Positions 33,251-46,108 of a DNA stretch of 64,000 bases are shown in pieces. The stretch lies in NCBI RefSeq assembly GCF_020360975.1, contig NW_025408681.1, positions 1,364,001-1,428,000 of the forward strand, written 5' to 3'. The notes beneath the pieces were generated by a model, which saw nothing but the letters and a program-made list of their open reading frames with translations, searched no databases and was not told the origin of the DNA. The number at the start of each line of letters is the position of its first letter. Position 1 is the first letter of the stretch. The DNA comes from Hirsutella rhossiliensis (Eukaryota > Ascomycota > Sordariomycetes > Hypocreales > Ophiocordycipitaceae). Position numbers and translations under genes: made by a program.

Positions 33251-36200
33251 GGTAAAAGCTAAAAAACTTCTCGCGAAACTAATATACGCCTATAGCGGGT
33301 ACGCATTGCGACTAAAACACTAACTAATACTAGGAATTAATTTAGCAGCATTAATTACCCTTAGTAACGATACTACGCCGAGGCCGAGGGGTAGGTAGAC
33401 GTAGTAGCGGCCCTCGACGTACCGGGCTCGATTAGAGCGCGTAGCGCGAAGAAACGCTACCCGAATTTATATACCCCGATAGAGCGAGTTAATAAACCTA
33501 AAGCAGCGATGCGACACCGGCCCGGGCGCCGAGCGACCCCGTAGAAAAAGCAGCATACGACGAACTCGCGGGCTTTATCTTAAGCGTATAGTTTAGTAGG
33601 GTATAGGCAGTAGTCGAACGGCTCTTTAGGGCGAAGAGCCGCGCCGGTAGCGCGTTATCGGCGGTGCTCCGCGCGGACGAGAGCTTTAAGACGATAATCC
33701 GGGATATAATTAAGGAGGCAGTTGAGGAAGAACTCCGCCTAGGCATTGCTTCGGGCCCGGGGGGCCCTAAGCGAACCTAGGCCGCGGTCGTGGCCGAGAC
33801 TAAGGGACCGACCTAATATAAAGCTATAATAAAATAGGTCCTACCGCGCTATAAATACGAGATTATCGTAGTCCCTACTAGGGCACCGCCTAAAATCCTA
33901 AGCCGCGAACCGAAGGATATAGTAAAGGCGGTAAATATAGCCCTAAAAGCTATAAGCGCTATAGCGGCGAGGCGCCTTTAAAGTAGAGATATCGCGGTTA
34001 TATTTAATACCGCGGCGAGAGCCTATTAAAGGGACTAAGGCTAGGTTAAGGCCGTGTTTAGACTAGAGGCTATAATCTTTTACCGCGCGTATATAGTAGT
34101 CGCAAAGAACGTCCCCTTAAGGGTAGCGACGGTAGATAGGGAGCGATTACTTTATAAGATTATAGAGGCGAATAAAGTTAAGGTCCTCTAGGCCTAGGCG
34201 CTATACCCCCGATCTAAGATATCGATAGTAATAACTATACTTATTAAGGTCGGTAGCTTAAAGGAGGCTAATAAGCTCTATAACTTAGGCCTAGTCCTTA
34301 AAGTATAGATCTTCCGATATAAACCCTATAATAAGTCGGTCTAACTATAGAGGTACTATAACTACTATAGATATAGCTATATCGCTAAGTAATATATATC
34401 GATATAACTCTATAGCCGATATAGGAGTATAGTATATAATAGAGGTAAGGATAAATATAGGGCTAAGAAGGGCGAAATCCCTTATAACTATATCTTATAT
34501 TAAGGGGACTACTTATCGTAGACCTAGACCTACCCTATAGCGAATAAAGCCTAGGAAAAGATAAGGGAAAACTACTTACGTCGACCTTAATAGTTTGCGA
34601 ATACCTAGACGTACGCTAAGTAATAAGTACTCCTTACCGTCGAAACCTAGGGCGTTCTTAAATCGACTATAGTCTAGAAGCGGGGACTAAGTAGACCGCG
34701 CTAGGATAAGAGGTCGAGCTTAAGACACCTACCGGCTAGTAAGGCTAGGGAGGCCGAACTAAGTACGAATAATATTTATAGGTATAGTAAATAGAAAAGC
34801 GCTAAGAGATATAGCGCTTCCCTCTTTATATAAACGACCTCTTTTACCTTAACCTTACCTATATATAACTAAAAGTATTATTCTAGAATATATAAAAGAA
34901 ATATAAGCTAGCTCGGTTAGCGCTTTACTATTAGGCCGGCTTTAACCTAATAGTATTATAGGAAGTAGAAGCTATACTAGGAGGCGGCCCCCCCCCCCCT
35001 AGAGCGGCGCCCTATAGCCTAGTCTATAAGGAGGGGAGGTACGCGCTATATATATATAAAAGGCTCGGGCTAGGGACTTAGTTGCCCTAGTCTAGACTAG
35101 ACTAAAGCGAGGTAATTTTCGGGGATAGTACTAAACTATAGGTAATTTACTTACTACTAAGGGCTACGAGGGTAAGAGCGCTACGTAACCTAAGCGTAAT
35201 CGAACTAAAGTACCCTATAGTAATAGTAGGGGACTTTAATATCTATTACCTACTCTAGGACGGATATAATAGAACCTTAGATAGCGCGATATAACTTATA
35301 TAGGAGGCGATAAGGCTATAACTTAAACTCGCTACCCTAAGAGGGGAGTATATAAGATTCTTCTATAGCTAAAGGGATAGTACTATCGACCTAGCTTAGG
35401 CAACGCCGGAGACTAAAATATAGTATACTAGGCCCGACCTAGACCTAACTAAGTTAGACTATATCCCTTAAACTATTATACTATAGGTTAATACCTAGGC
35501 CTAGGTACCTAAACTAGCCCTAAGGTAAAAAGAAGTAAAAGTAAAGCTAGTTAAAGCCGAGACTATATCCTAGCTAGGACTATACTAGCTAATGCTCTAG
35601 ACGCTTAAGGATATCGATAAGGACTTAGACTATATCTTTACTACTTTAGCGTAGATCGCGATAGCTATAGTTCCGCGCTAAAGGGTAAGTATTACCTAAG
35701 GGCAATATATAGTTTACCCTAGAGGTAGGGAGGGCGATAAGGGAGGCTAAGAGGGCAAGGAGGAAGTATACGTAGGAAAGGAATAAGGCGAACTAAGAAG
35801 ACCTATATAAGGCGTCTATAGCTTAGAAGCGGACCGTCTATAAGGCGAGGAGGGCCTACTAGCGCGAGTTCTTAAAGGAATTTAGCGCTAATAATACTAA
35901 GCTTTAAAACGTAAAGAGGTAGGTAAGACTCTATAATAAGCTACTACTAAAACTAACCTATATCTTACTACTAGTTAAAGAAGGTAAGGACTAACTAATA
36001 GAAACCTTTAAAGGGAAGGCCTAGCTACTAGCCGCTAAGTTCTTCCTATTAAAGGAGGGTATAACTTAAGGGCTACCTTAGCCTATAGCTAAGGCGACCC
36101 TTATAGTTAACTAATAGATCTAGCTAGCCGACGTTATAAGGGCGCTAGGTAAGATAGTAAGCTAGAAAGCGGCGGGTTTAAATAGCGTTCCCTTAAGGTT

Positions 36201-38170
36201 TATTAAGAAGTATAGCCTAGCCTTAGTCTAGCGACTAGCTATAATCTTTAACGCCTATACCTAACTCTTATATTTCCTAGGTTAGTTCTATAGCGCGAAC
36301 GTAGTAGTTATCCGGAAGCTAAGTAAGAGGCTAGACGCCTACTATATAGTAAGGGGTTAGAGACTAATCTCCCTCCTACCTATAGTAGGAAAAGTACTTA
36401 AGTAGATACTAGCCTAAAGGATCGCGGGAGTAGCGGAGGCGAACGGCATCCTACTAAACGGATAAATAGGGAATAAGAGGGAACGCTCTATAAAAGCAGC
36501 GATCCTACTAGTAACGGAACTAGTATACGCGATATAGGCCTAAAAGGGCATCGTATTATTCCTATAGCTAGATATTAAGGGCGTATTTAACACGGTTAAC
36601 TATAATAAGCTTATAAGGGAACTAAAGCTTAAGGGATACCCTAGGTAGCTTATAAGCTTAATATAGAGCTTTATAAGTAATAGGAGATCGACCCTTTACT
36701 TTAATAAGAGGACCTTAGAGCTAACTTAAGTGCTAATAGGAGTCCCTTAAGGCTCCCCCTTATCCTTAATCCTATTTCTATACTATATAACCCCCTTATA
36801 TAAAAGGCTTAGCGCGATATATAGTATTTATACCGTTAGCTTTACTAACGATATAAATATAGTTAGTATTAGACCTAACGAGGCTACTATAGTAGTACGC
36901 CTAGAGGAAGCCTAGAGGGTATACGCGGAATAAGCGACTAAGTTTACGGTTACTTTTAAACTATCGAAGAGCGAATTACTATACTTTATATAAAAGAGAT
37001 AAGTAATAATAACGCTAGTCCGCCTTAGGGCCGACGTAGTAACCCCGGTCTAAGAGGCCCGCCTACTAAGGGTTTAGGTATACCGGAAACTATACTAGAA
37101 AGCGCACTTAAAATAACTCTAAGCGAAGTTAAAGCGCTAAACTATAGCCCTAACTAAGCTCGCGGTGTCTATATAGGGCTATACCCTACTACGCGCTAGG
37201 GAAGTCTATAGTAAGGTAATCCGGTCTTTAATCTCTTACGCTATAGTTATATTCTACGAGATAACGCCTATAAAGGGGAAACTACGCGGAATCGCGCGGG
37301 ACCTTACCTGGGACTAGTTAGCTTACCTTTAGGTAGTAACGGGTGCCTACTACGCGACCTTAGTCTACTAAGTCGAAGTAAAGGCGTAGGTGCCCTTAAT
37401 CGACCTCTACTTAAACTAAAGAATAACGGATACCCTTTAAAGGCTAGAGGACTTAAGGCTCCTAGGCTAAATCTAACGCGCGTTTAACGCGGTCGCGGGT
37501 ATATTTAAAAGGAAGCGACGCTAAAGAAAAGGTAGACCCTTAGCGGCACTACCTTAGGGCAGACCCCCCCTTACGGAGGAGATAAGGGGGGTCTAGAGCT
37601 AGATAGGAACGGACGACGTTTTAGATAAAGCTAAGTCGCTTAAAAGGCTAAATAAGGAATAGGCCGCCTAATAGAACGCTAGGGAAGACGCGATCTAATA
37701 ATACCGGACTACCCTCTACCCCGCTAACTTCCTACCTTAGTTCGATAAGGCAATAACGCTAAACTATTACGAGGGCCTCCCTAAGTATATTAGCACGGTA
37801 ATTACTTAGATATATATAGGAAAGATCGGGCTTAATAACTTCCTCTTTAACCGATAGGTCCTTAGTATAGTTTCGCTAATATATACCTATAGATAAAGAT
37901 AGGATACTATCTACTATATAATAATTAACTATCTATTAATAGTAGAGGTAAGGGAGTCCCTCTTAATATAGGCCCGGGATATAGGTAACGTAAGAGCGGG
38001 CCTTTAAGGGAAAAGGATAGCGGCGCCGTTAGTATAATAGTTCCTTTACTTAAGTAGGCTCCGCTAGTTCGACCTAGCTTAGAGGCTATATATAGATATA
38101 CTAGATAATAGAACCGGGGTCGTGCTAGGGACGGAGCGGCCCCGACTAAGACTACCTTAGCTAACTACTT
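33250..38170 (+). mobile_element. Tad-like non-LTR retrotransposon (LINE), heavily RIP-mutated, inactive
   Basis: Reading the plus strand through the TA-type stops shows the LINE order. ORF1 (about 33,500-34,700) is Gag-like, with zinc-knuckle spacing near 34,310-34,530 whose Cys codons are now TAT/TAC. An endonuclease block with GDFN lies at about 35,215-35,460. The reverse transcriptase covers about 36,120-37,300: the LDIKG-F-T-N block near 36,570, GVP-GSPLS near 36,739-36,775, and the catalytic box now reading TNDINIV at 36,841-36,870. A C-terminal region at about 37,700-38,090 has the remains of a second Cys-His cluster. The boundaries are approximate; no poly-A tail or target duplication could be recognised. 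There is no long open frame, so the element is dead. The assignment to the Tad1 group rests on domain order and the RT text. Confidence 0.8.
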
Positions 38171-38419
38171 CCCTTATTAGGGCGACCTAGAAAGGGAGAG
38201 GACTTATAATTATAGGACTATAGCTTTGACTAAACTAGACCTAGACTAAGCGTAAACCTCGCTAATTAAACTATAGACTAAATAGAACTAATATAACTTA
38301 ACTAAACTAACCTTAATAGCTATAGAATAAGACCTACTACTAAAAGACCGTAACTAAATAAAACCTAACCTAGAACCGAACTAAGATAGAGCTAATAACT
38401 AGCCCCCCTTAAACTATAA

Positions 38420-39950
38420 CCCTAGCCTAGCTCGTTAGTAGTAACGTCCGCCTCGTTATCGCGGCGAGAACGATAAGACCCCCTTAGGGTAGCACGCGGA
38501 GTATAAAAGGGAGTAACCTAAGGCTTATAAGGAGTATAGGGACTACTACCGCTATAAGAACCCCGACGATAACTAAACGGACCTAACCTTAAACCTAAAC
38601 CGGAGCTAGCCTAGGCGGCTAGCTTATAAGATAGAGTAACGACTAAGGTCTATACTAAGGTAAGACCTATACTAGCGGCGGTATAGAGGCGTTCGCTATA
38701 GCCTATACTATAACTATAGATTTAATCGAGGTTAAGACTAGTAATAATCTTAGCTAAGACCGAACCACGATAGCTATAAAGACGCTACTAAATAAAGTTA
38801 AGAGCATTAATAGGATCGGTAGGCGACGTAAGACGGGGACGCTTTAGGGCGGGCTCGGCGCTAAGAGAACTACCGGGCTATAGCTTAGCGTCGAAGGGAG
38901 ACGCGGTTAGCTCCTAAGCTAGCTCTACGATAGCCGCGGGTATAGATACCTTAGCCTTAGCCTTAAATAGGGCCTTAAACGCGGCTACCGCCTTACCCTT
39001 ACCTTTACCCTTCCTTTTATTAATAGGGATTAAGGCTAAAACGGGCTTAGTAAGACTAATAAGATTAAAGCTACTATCCTTTATATTAAGGCTATCGCTA
39101 GTAATAGGATAGAAATAGTTAGCGAGATTATTAACTACTATAAGAGTCTTTTAAGTAACTAAGAGCGACTTAGGCCCGACCTAAGCTAGGGTCTTAATAG
39201 CGTCGCTAAACTTACCTAAGTACTTCTCTAAGGACTTATATATATAGCGGGTATTATCTATAAAATAAGTAAAAGCTAACGTAAGCGTCTTTATATTCTT
39301 AGCGACTATAGCTAGACTAAGGGCGGACTCGCTTAACGCGCCCTTACCCTTAGTAGTAAGGGCCTTCCGACTAGCGCGAATATAAGTTTCTAGAGTAGTA
39401 TAATAAAGGCGCTCCTATACTAAACCCTTAATAAGGGAAGGGCTATCGACTTTAGACTATGCTTAATAAAGGGTACTAGCGGCCTCCTTACTTTTAGAGG
39501 CAATCTAAAATATAGATTAGTACTAAACTTAGATAGTACTATAGCGGGAAGGGGTTACTTACTTAGTAATAAGACTAGTTAAAGTCGGCGTAAGTAATAT
39601 ATACTTTAGCCTTTATAGCTATTAAAGTTAGTAAAAACACTAAAGGTAAGACTAACCTAAGATAAAGCTAGGATTAATATATATAAGACTAGTTCTAATA
39701 GCTAGCGAAGGACTTATAAGTAAGCTTACTAGTAAGACGCCCGATATATATAAAATATAGGATAGAGCGCTCCGATCCCGCTACTATAGCGACTTTCTTA
39801 TAAAGAGGGGGTTTTAAAGGAAGCGAGCCGCTACTACCTAAGTCGGCTTCTTAGTTAGATATTATAACGCGACGACGAGCGAACTAGATATAGTATTAAG
39901 GAGACCTAGAGTTATAGAAACGAGGCGGGTAAGGTAGGGGTTAGGCCTAT
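38420..39950 (-). pseudogene. Unassigned coding relic on the minus strand, RIP-mutated
   Basis: On the minus strand a single frame reads coherently for long stretches between RIP-type stops: a Leu/Ile/Ser-rich helical part (about 39,400-39,080), a Lys/Gly-rich block around 39,010-38,940 (KRKGKGKGKA), then a Pro/Ser/Arg-rich tail ending near 38,420. I see no RT, integrase or transposase motif. It could be a Gag or ORF1 of another retroelement, or a host gene carried by or caught between elements. Not recognised. Confidence 0.45.
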
Positions 39951-40019
39951 AAAAGAGATAGATAATAGAGGGATAGGAAGAGGTATATATAGAACTAAGG
40001 GGGGAGGGTAGGTATATAT

Positions 40020-40510
40020 AAGCGCGAGCCGGGCGCGCGTAATTAGTAACTACGAGATAGAGGGTAAATATAGGCCGCCGCGCCCCCGATCGGGAAGTCG
40101 CGTAGCCGGACGGGAACCGATTTACGATTAGCGGAGCCGGCTAACCGAATTTCGATTAGCCGGCCCTACCTAGGAGCGACCTATACTAGCGCCCGGCCCG
40201 GTAACCGGATATTACCTACCCTACTAACTAACGGACCGATAAGCCGACGCAACCGCGGCTACGTAGCTGCGACGCGGGAGCTAAGGTAAATAGAGGCGCC
40301 CGCGAGTTAGGCCCCCGGAAAGAGACTACTGCCTATAACCCTAGGCCCGGGCTAGCGAGCCCGGGCCGCGGCCGCTTAGGATAGTAGCGGCTATAGCCCG
40401 AGAGGGCCCGCGCCGAGACGCGATTTCGCGGGAGGAGCCCGCGGTAGCCGGCGTAAATTTCCTATATACTACTACTACGACCTCGTTTAAGGCGGACCCG
40501 TACTAAAAGA
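40020..40510. repeat. GC-rich, CpG-rich segment free of CA/TG inside the RIP block
   Basis: This stretch is rich in G and C with many CG dinucleotides. Yet 40,081-40,200, read base by base, contains no CA and no TG. It shows that the mutation process acted on C before A and left C before G largely untouched. It may be the 5' end of the element to its left. No gene is seen. Confidence 0.6.
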
Positions 40511-40730
40511 GGTTTTCCCTAGGTACTTTAGTTTTTCCCTCTTATTTAATATTAAAGTTCTAGATACCTTTAGCTAGGTCCCTAGCGTAATCTTAATAAT
40601 AATAATAAAGGTAAAAGCTAGGACCTAACGGAGAAGATATAAGGAGAAGCCCCTTATTTCCTCTCCCCTTAAGTCCCTAAGTTTATTACCCGCGCCCCCC
40701 TTAAGGCATAGTTATATAACTTACTCTTTT

Positions 40731-40835
40731 ACCTTAAGGGGAGTTAAACTTACGATTAATAAGGTTATATAACTTACTCTTACCGTTTAACTAGTAGTTA
40801 TAAGTTATATTTATAACCTTTATAAAAAGGCATAT
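40731..40835. repeat. Direct repeat, right copy (partner at 33,100-33,212)
   Basis: Same orientation as the left copy, sharing the AAGGTTATATAAC core. It lies just left of the copia insertion site, so it belongs to the older sequence into which that element jumped. Confidence 0.45.
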
Positions 40836-40869
40836 GGCGGGGCATTCCTTTAAGTAGCCTAGGTACTAT

Positions 40870-41354
40870 TCTCGTAAAGAGAGATATAAGAAGTATATAA
40901 AAATATATAAAGGTAAAATTAAAAGTAAGGGGTCGGATAGGTAAGGCAAAGAGATTTAATTCTTATAGGAGTAGTAATAAAGGTAGGGGAGTAATTATTA
41001 TATTACCTTAATTATCCTTCTTTCCTCTATCTAACGCCCCTATTTATACCTATCTAGTATCTTAATTAATAAAGAAGATCCTACTTAAAGAAGCTACTAA
41101 TATCCTTTTAACTACCGAGCTTTTTACTAGGTTTTCCCCTCTTTTCTAGCTATTGCTAGTATATCCGTCTTATCTTTCGCTACCTCTATAGGAAGCTATT
41201 ACTACTTCTACTTCCCTTTATACCCCTACCCTCCTTTTTATACCTCTTTTTAGCTCCTTCTTCCTTCTTCTATACTAGGTGTTTTTAGCTTCCTAGGTCC
41301 CTTATACTAAGGGATATCTCTAAGAACTACGAAATTAGGCCACGCTTTATAATA
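40870..41354 (-). repeat. 3' LTR of the copia element
   Basis: 485 bp, matching 47,404-47,888 over its whole length with mostly C/T and G/A differences. Preceded by the target duplication ACTAT at 40,865-40,869. Confidence 0.9.
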
Positions 41355-44300
41355 TACCCCCTTAGCTATAGCCTGCCCCTATAGTAAGGGCATAGCTAAT
41401 ATAGCTTCGGGCTAGTAAGCGTATAGAGGAGGTTCTTAGCTCTATACTTCTCCCTTTACTCGAGGAAAGCAGGGGCCCTTTCGGGTCCCTAGGCTCTTTT
41501 AGACCTACTTAAGGAATAAGGGCCTAAAGAGGGGAAAGTCCTATAAGAAAGGGGGCCTTCTTAGAAGGGAAAAACCCAATTAAATAAGGGGCCCTCTAAA
41601 AGGAAAAACCTCTTCCTTTTCTTTAGCTATAGATATTACCTTCTCGTATATACTATTAGCTCCTCTCGTAGACTCTTAAGGCGGGCCTCTAAGGATAGCT
41701 TTTCTCGAACGTCTTCTAGCCTAATTTACTATAAAAAGACAGCTAGCTTTTACTTTAGTAGGGGCTTCGTAAGACTATTAGCTTTTATTAATACTATTAG
41801 AACCTAATAGACGGAAATTAGTCCCTTTTAGACCTCTTAGCGTAACTAATACTAGTAGATATCGATATACTATAGCTAGGTCGATAGCTTTACGTTTTCC
41901 GTTAGAATTTATATAGTCTATATATTATCGTATTCTATAGCTAATAGGGTCGGAATTTATAGTCGTAACGATATTAGTAGCCGGCTAAGGAAAATCGCTT
42001 CTTTTAACGCTTCTAAAAGAGCTAGTAGCTCTGCCTTTATACTAGATATAGTAATAGTAGCTTACTTTAAAGCTCTCTAAGTAATAGTTCCTCTAAAAAG
42101 GGATATAATATACCCCTATAAGCTCTTTCTATCTAATAAATTATCCTTAAAGGACGAATCGCTCTAATAGAGGAAGATTTTAGTAGCTTATTTCCTTCCC
42201 TGCCCTCCTAGGCGTAGACTATATAATCTTATTAAATAAAGATAAAGGATAGCTCGGTCTACTACTTCTTAGTGCCTAGGGCTAGGATTTTAGTTATGCC
42301 TAGCTAGCTAGGAGACCGTAAAAGAGATATCCGGTCTAGTAGAAATAGCTAAAAAAAGCAGGGAGCTTACCCTTTATTAATATTAGTATTTCTCTTACTC
42401 CTTAGCTTAAAAGGACGGATTCGGTAAAAGCTCTTTATTTAATATAGGCGTAGAGGGAAGCTTCTTATTAAGGGAATTAAGGAGGAATTTATAAGCGACC
42501 TTATCGATATAGGCGTCTTAAGTAAGCTAGATAGTCCGTTAGTACCTATTTTAAAGGATTTATATCCCTAGGAACTACTTTAGCTCCCTAAGCTTAGTTA
42601 TCTTATACCTTTATTATAGGCCTTATATAGCCTCCCTAGTAGTAGCTTCTTCTTCTTTTAGGTAGGCCTAGATAATATCGTCGACGTAAAAGAAGACTGT
42701 GATTTTACCCTTCTATATTATACACGGTTCCTAAGGGACTTTCTTAAAGCCTAGGGCTTTAAGAGAACCTATTAAATGCTATTACTAAAGAAAGGGTAAT
42801 CTTCGTAGTCTATATAGAGCTTTCCTAAGCTATAGAACCTTTCCTAGTTATTAGAAACTAAGAGGAAGTCGTATATAGATAACTTCTTCTTCCTTAAGTA
42901 AGTAGTTAATAAAGGCGTTAACTATATCTATCTATTTAAGCTTAAGGTCGAATTCTACTACTATAGCTATAAGGGTCCGAAAAGATATCCCTACTAAGGT
43001 AGTTACCTTAGTAGGAAGATCCCCCTTTTCCTATTAATATCCTATAGATAACTAGCTAGGCTTTATACTTTTAAAAGAAGCTATGTTTATTAGTTTTATA
43101 GATAAAGACCTACTTATAGCTAAGGACCTATTTTCCTCTTACTTTTTCCTTAAGGACCTCTTTAAAAGACCCTATCTCTTTATATAAGGCTAGGTAGTCT
43201 TTCTAGGCCTAGAAAAACTAGTCTTTAAAGGGGTGTTTTTCTAGCTACTTTTAGTTTACTAGTAGGTCCGGGAGGTCTCTTTTATATACCTTCCTTACTA
43301 ATAGCTATAGCCTAAAAAGCCGGCTTATTATAAACGCTCTATAGGAACTGTCTTCTATTAGCGTTTAATAGAAGTCGGAAAAACGATCGAAATAGGGGAG
43401 AGGTTAGTCTTCTTTAGTATCTATATCGGGCCCTATACCTTCCTTTACTTCTCGAAGCAAGGATAAAAAGGTAGCCGGGTAATCCTTTAAGAGAGGTGCC
43501 TTTCCTACCCTATTAAGGGTCGAGATAGGAAGACTAACTAAAAAAGCTGCTTTTAGATCTTCTTCTTATATAAGAGGAGGCGTAGGTAGGTAGGCGTATT
43601 CTAGCTCTACCGCTTTCCTATAGTCTCCTTCTTCGTTTAGATTATCTAATCTAGTAGCTTCCTTTTCTTCTTCGAAGTTAGCGTTATCTTTAACTACTTT
43701 AACGTCGGTTTCTTCTTTTATTTCCTCGTCTAGGACCTCTTCTTAAGACTATTAGGAAGGGGGGATTTAAATCTTTTAAATTAGCTAACGTTATAAGAGT
43801 AAGAGGGGCTATTAATCCCTCTTTCCGTCGAAGAAGCTAAATTCGTCGAAAATTATATTCCTAGTTAAAATAACCTTCTATAAAAAAGGAATCTAGATCC
43901 GGAAGATATTTATAGAATTATAACTAACGAGGTAACTAATAAAGGCTCTAAGATTAAGCTTTCTTTTCTTCTTCCTTTTTAGCTATATATCGGTAGTTAT
44001 TACGTATGCCTTATAGCCGTAGGTATAAAGGTAGGCTAGTAAGGCCCTCTTCTTCGTAAAGAGCTTAAGGAGGAATTTCTAGTCTATTCCTTAGTTTAGT
44101 TCCCTAGGGTCCTTAGGGTCCCTCGGGGTCCGGTTCTATAGGTAATAGGCGGTCTTAACGACTTCCCTTTAAAGGTCGTAGGGAAGCCTCGTAGTAAGTT
44201 TTATTATACGGGCCCTTTTTATTATAGCACCCCTTAATCTTTCTGCCCCTCCGTTCTAGGCCTAGGTATTCGGTGCTAACGGGAGGGGTATAATGCCCCT

Positions 44301-45411
44301 TTTTCGAAGCTAATTTAAGATATCCTTTATAAATAGCTCTCTATTAGACCGTATCTTCTTTACCTCGTAGCTAAAGTAGGATTTTATCTAGTTAACGAAG
44401 TCCTAAAGGGTAGACTAGTTATACTTACTTAGGTAGGTCCGTAAGAAATAAGGGAAAACTATCCCTAAAAAAGCGTCTATATAAAATATTACCCTAATAA
44501 AGCTTTCCTAGTTCTTAGAGACGTCGGTCTAGTCGACTTAAATTTCTTTATACGGCTAGTCCGGCCGTAAAGGGGTTCGTCTAGAAATTCGTCTCCTAGT
44601 CTTTCCTTAGCCATAGTATTCGTATTCGACGGTCTTTAGTCCCCTTATTCGTACGCCCTATTATTATCCTAGCTTATATAAAGCTAGGGGGCCTAGGTAA
44701 CTAAGTCGTGCGTACTAAAGAATGCTGTCTCCTTAGGCTGCTAGAAGAGGGTCCTTTATAGTAGACCTATTCCTCTTAGTAGGGAAAGCTAACTTCTTAA
44801 GAGATTCCTTCCTAAGGATAGGTCGGAATTCGAGAATAAATTAACCGAATTTTTCCTCGATAAGCCTAATAGTCTAATTCTTCTAGACTAGCCTCGTAGG
44901 TTTAAACGTCGTATCCTAAAAGATTCCTTCCTCTTAAAGAAGGCGGAAGGAAATTAAGCTCGTTAAAAACTAAGGGTAAAAAGCTACCCTTTTTTATCGA
45001 AGAATTTATATAGACCTATTAAGTAATTTTATCGTAAAATTCACCCTTTTATATCCCTCTATTTATATAGTTAATTCCCCGGTAATAAGGTATTCCCTCC
45101 GTGCTTTCTTAAAGGACTAGAATTATAAGAGTATATTATAGATATTAAGGGAAGTACTAGAGTTAAGGATAGCTAATTTTCGTAGGGGATAATCGGAGGG
45201 TCCTAATAGGTAGTCTTACTAATCCGTAGTAAAGACGAATACTAGATTTACTATACTAACGATTTTTCCTCGAATTTATAGTAGCGGCGTTAGTTACTAT
45301 TTCCTAGTAACCTAAATCTCGTCTATCTTCTTTTATAACGAGGGGTCCTCCTTAAGAGACTATTATACTATTTCTTATAGCCTCTTTAAAGGGTTAATTC
45401 CTTTAGGTCGG

Positions 45412-46108
45412 TATAAGAATATACCCTTATATTCCTATTTTACTATTATAAAGAAATAATAGGCATAGGGAGGCTCTATAGAATAAGCTAGTAAAAAGAG
45501 GCTCTATAATATAGTCTAAGGGAATAACCCTTAAAAGACAAAGACCTCTACTAGACATCTATACCTTCCTCTAGGAAAGGCGGGTTAGGATAAGCCTATC
45601 CTTATAAACAAAAATATATATAAAATACATAAGTTAGTTACGAGTAGAACGGATACCCTATTGCCTATTTTGGCCTAGCGGTTCCGAAGATATCCGCGAT
45701 ACAAGAATAGGTAGGGCATAGAACATTCTAGTTAAATCCACTACTTATGCTAGAACCCATAGTCTTACGTTAACCATTACGCTATAATTAGACCACCTAC
45801 TAAGTTAGGAAGATATACTATAGATAGAGCTTTTTAAGCACTATAGAATGTGCTAGAAAGCTAACTAATTAGTCTACTAGTAGGCGAGCAATAGTCTATA
45901 AAAGACGAAGGATTTCCCTAGGAGTAGTAGATAAAATAAGTAAGTTCGTATATATCTTTTAAAACGCTATTCTTTTAATATATTATTTAGCCCCTTATAT
46001 ACTCGTTATAAATTCCGGATAAAATCCTACCCTATACTCCTTCGACCGATCTTTCCGCTTACGTTATCGATTACCCGATTCTACGCTTATTACTTATACC
46101 TTCTAATA
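45412..46108 (+). repeat. Solo LTR, copy A (697 bp), nested in the copia element
   Basis: The sequence starts TATAAGAATATACC and ends CTTCTAATA, and is flanked by GTCGG on both sides (45,407-45,411 and 46,109-46,113). The reverse complement of 49,262-49,958 matches it end to end at the same length of 697 bp. No internal retroelement sequence accompanies it, so it is a solo LTR left by recombination. It keeps many CA and TG dinucleotides (clear at about 45,620-45,800), so it is less RIP-mutated than its partner and the host element. Confidence 0.88.

Noticed and set aside
33498..33746. 82-codon minus-strand frame at the left of the LINE relic
   Set aside because: It is the antisense of the Gag-like ORF1, which reads coherently on the plus strand.
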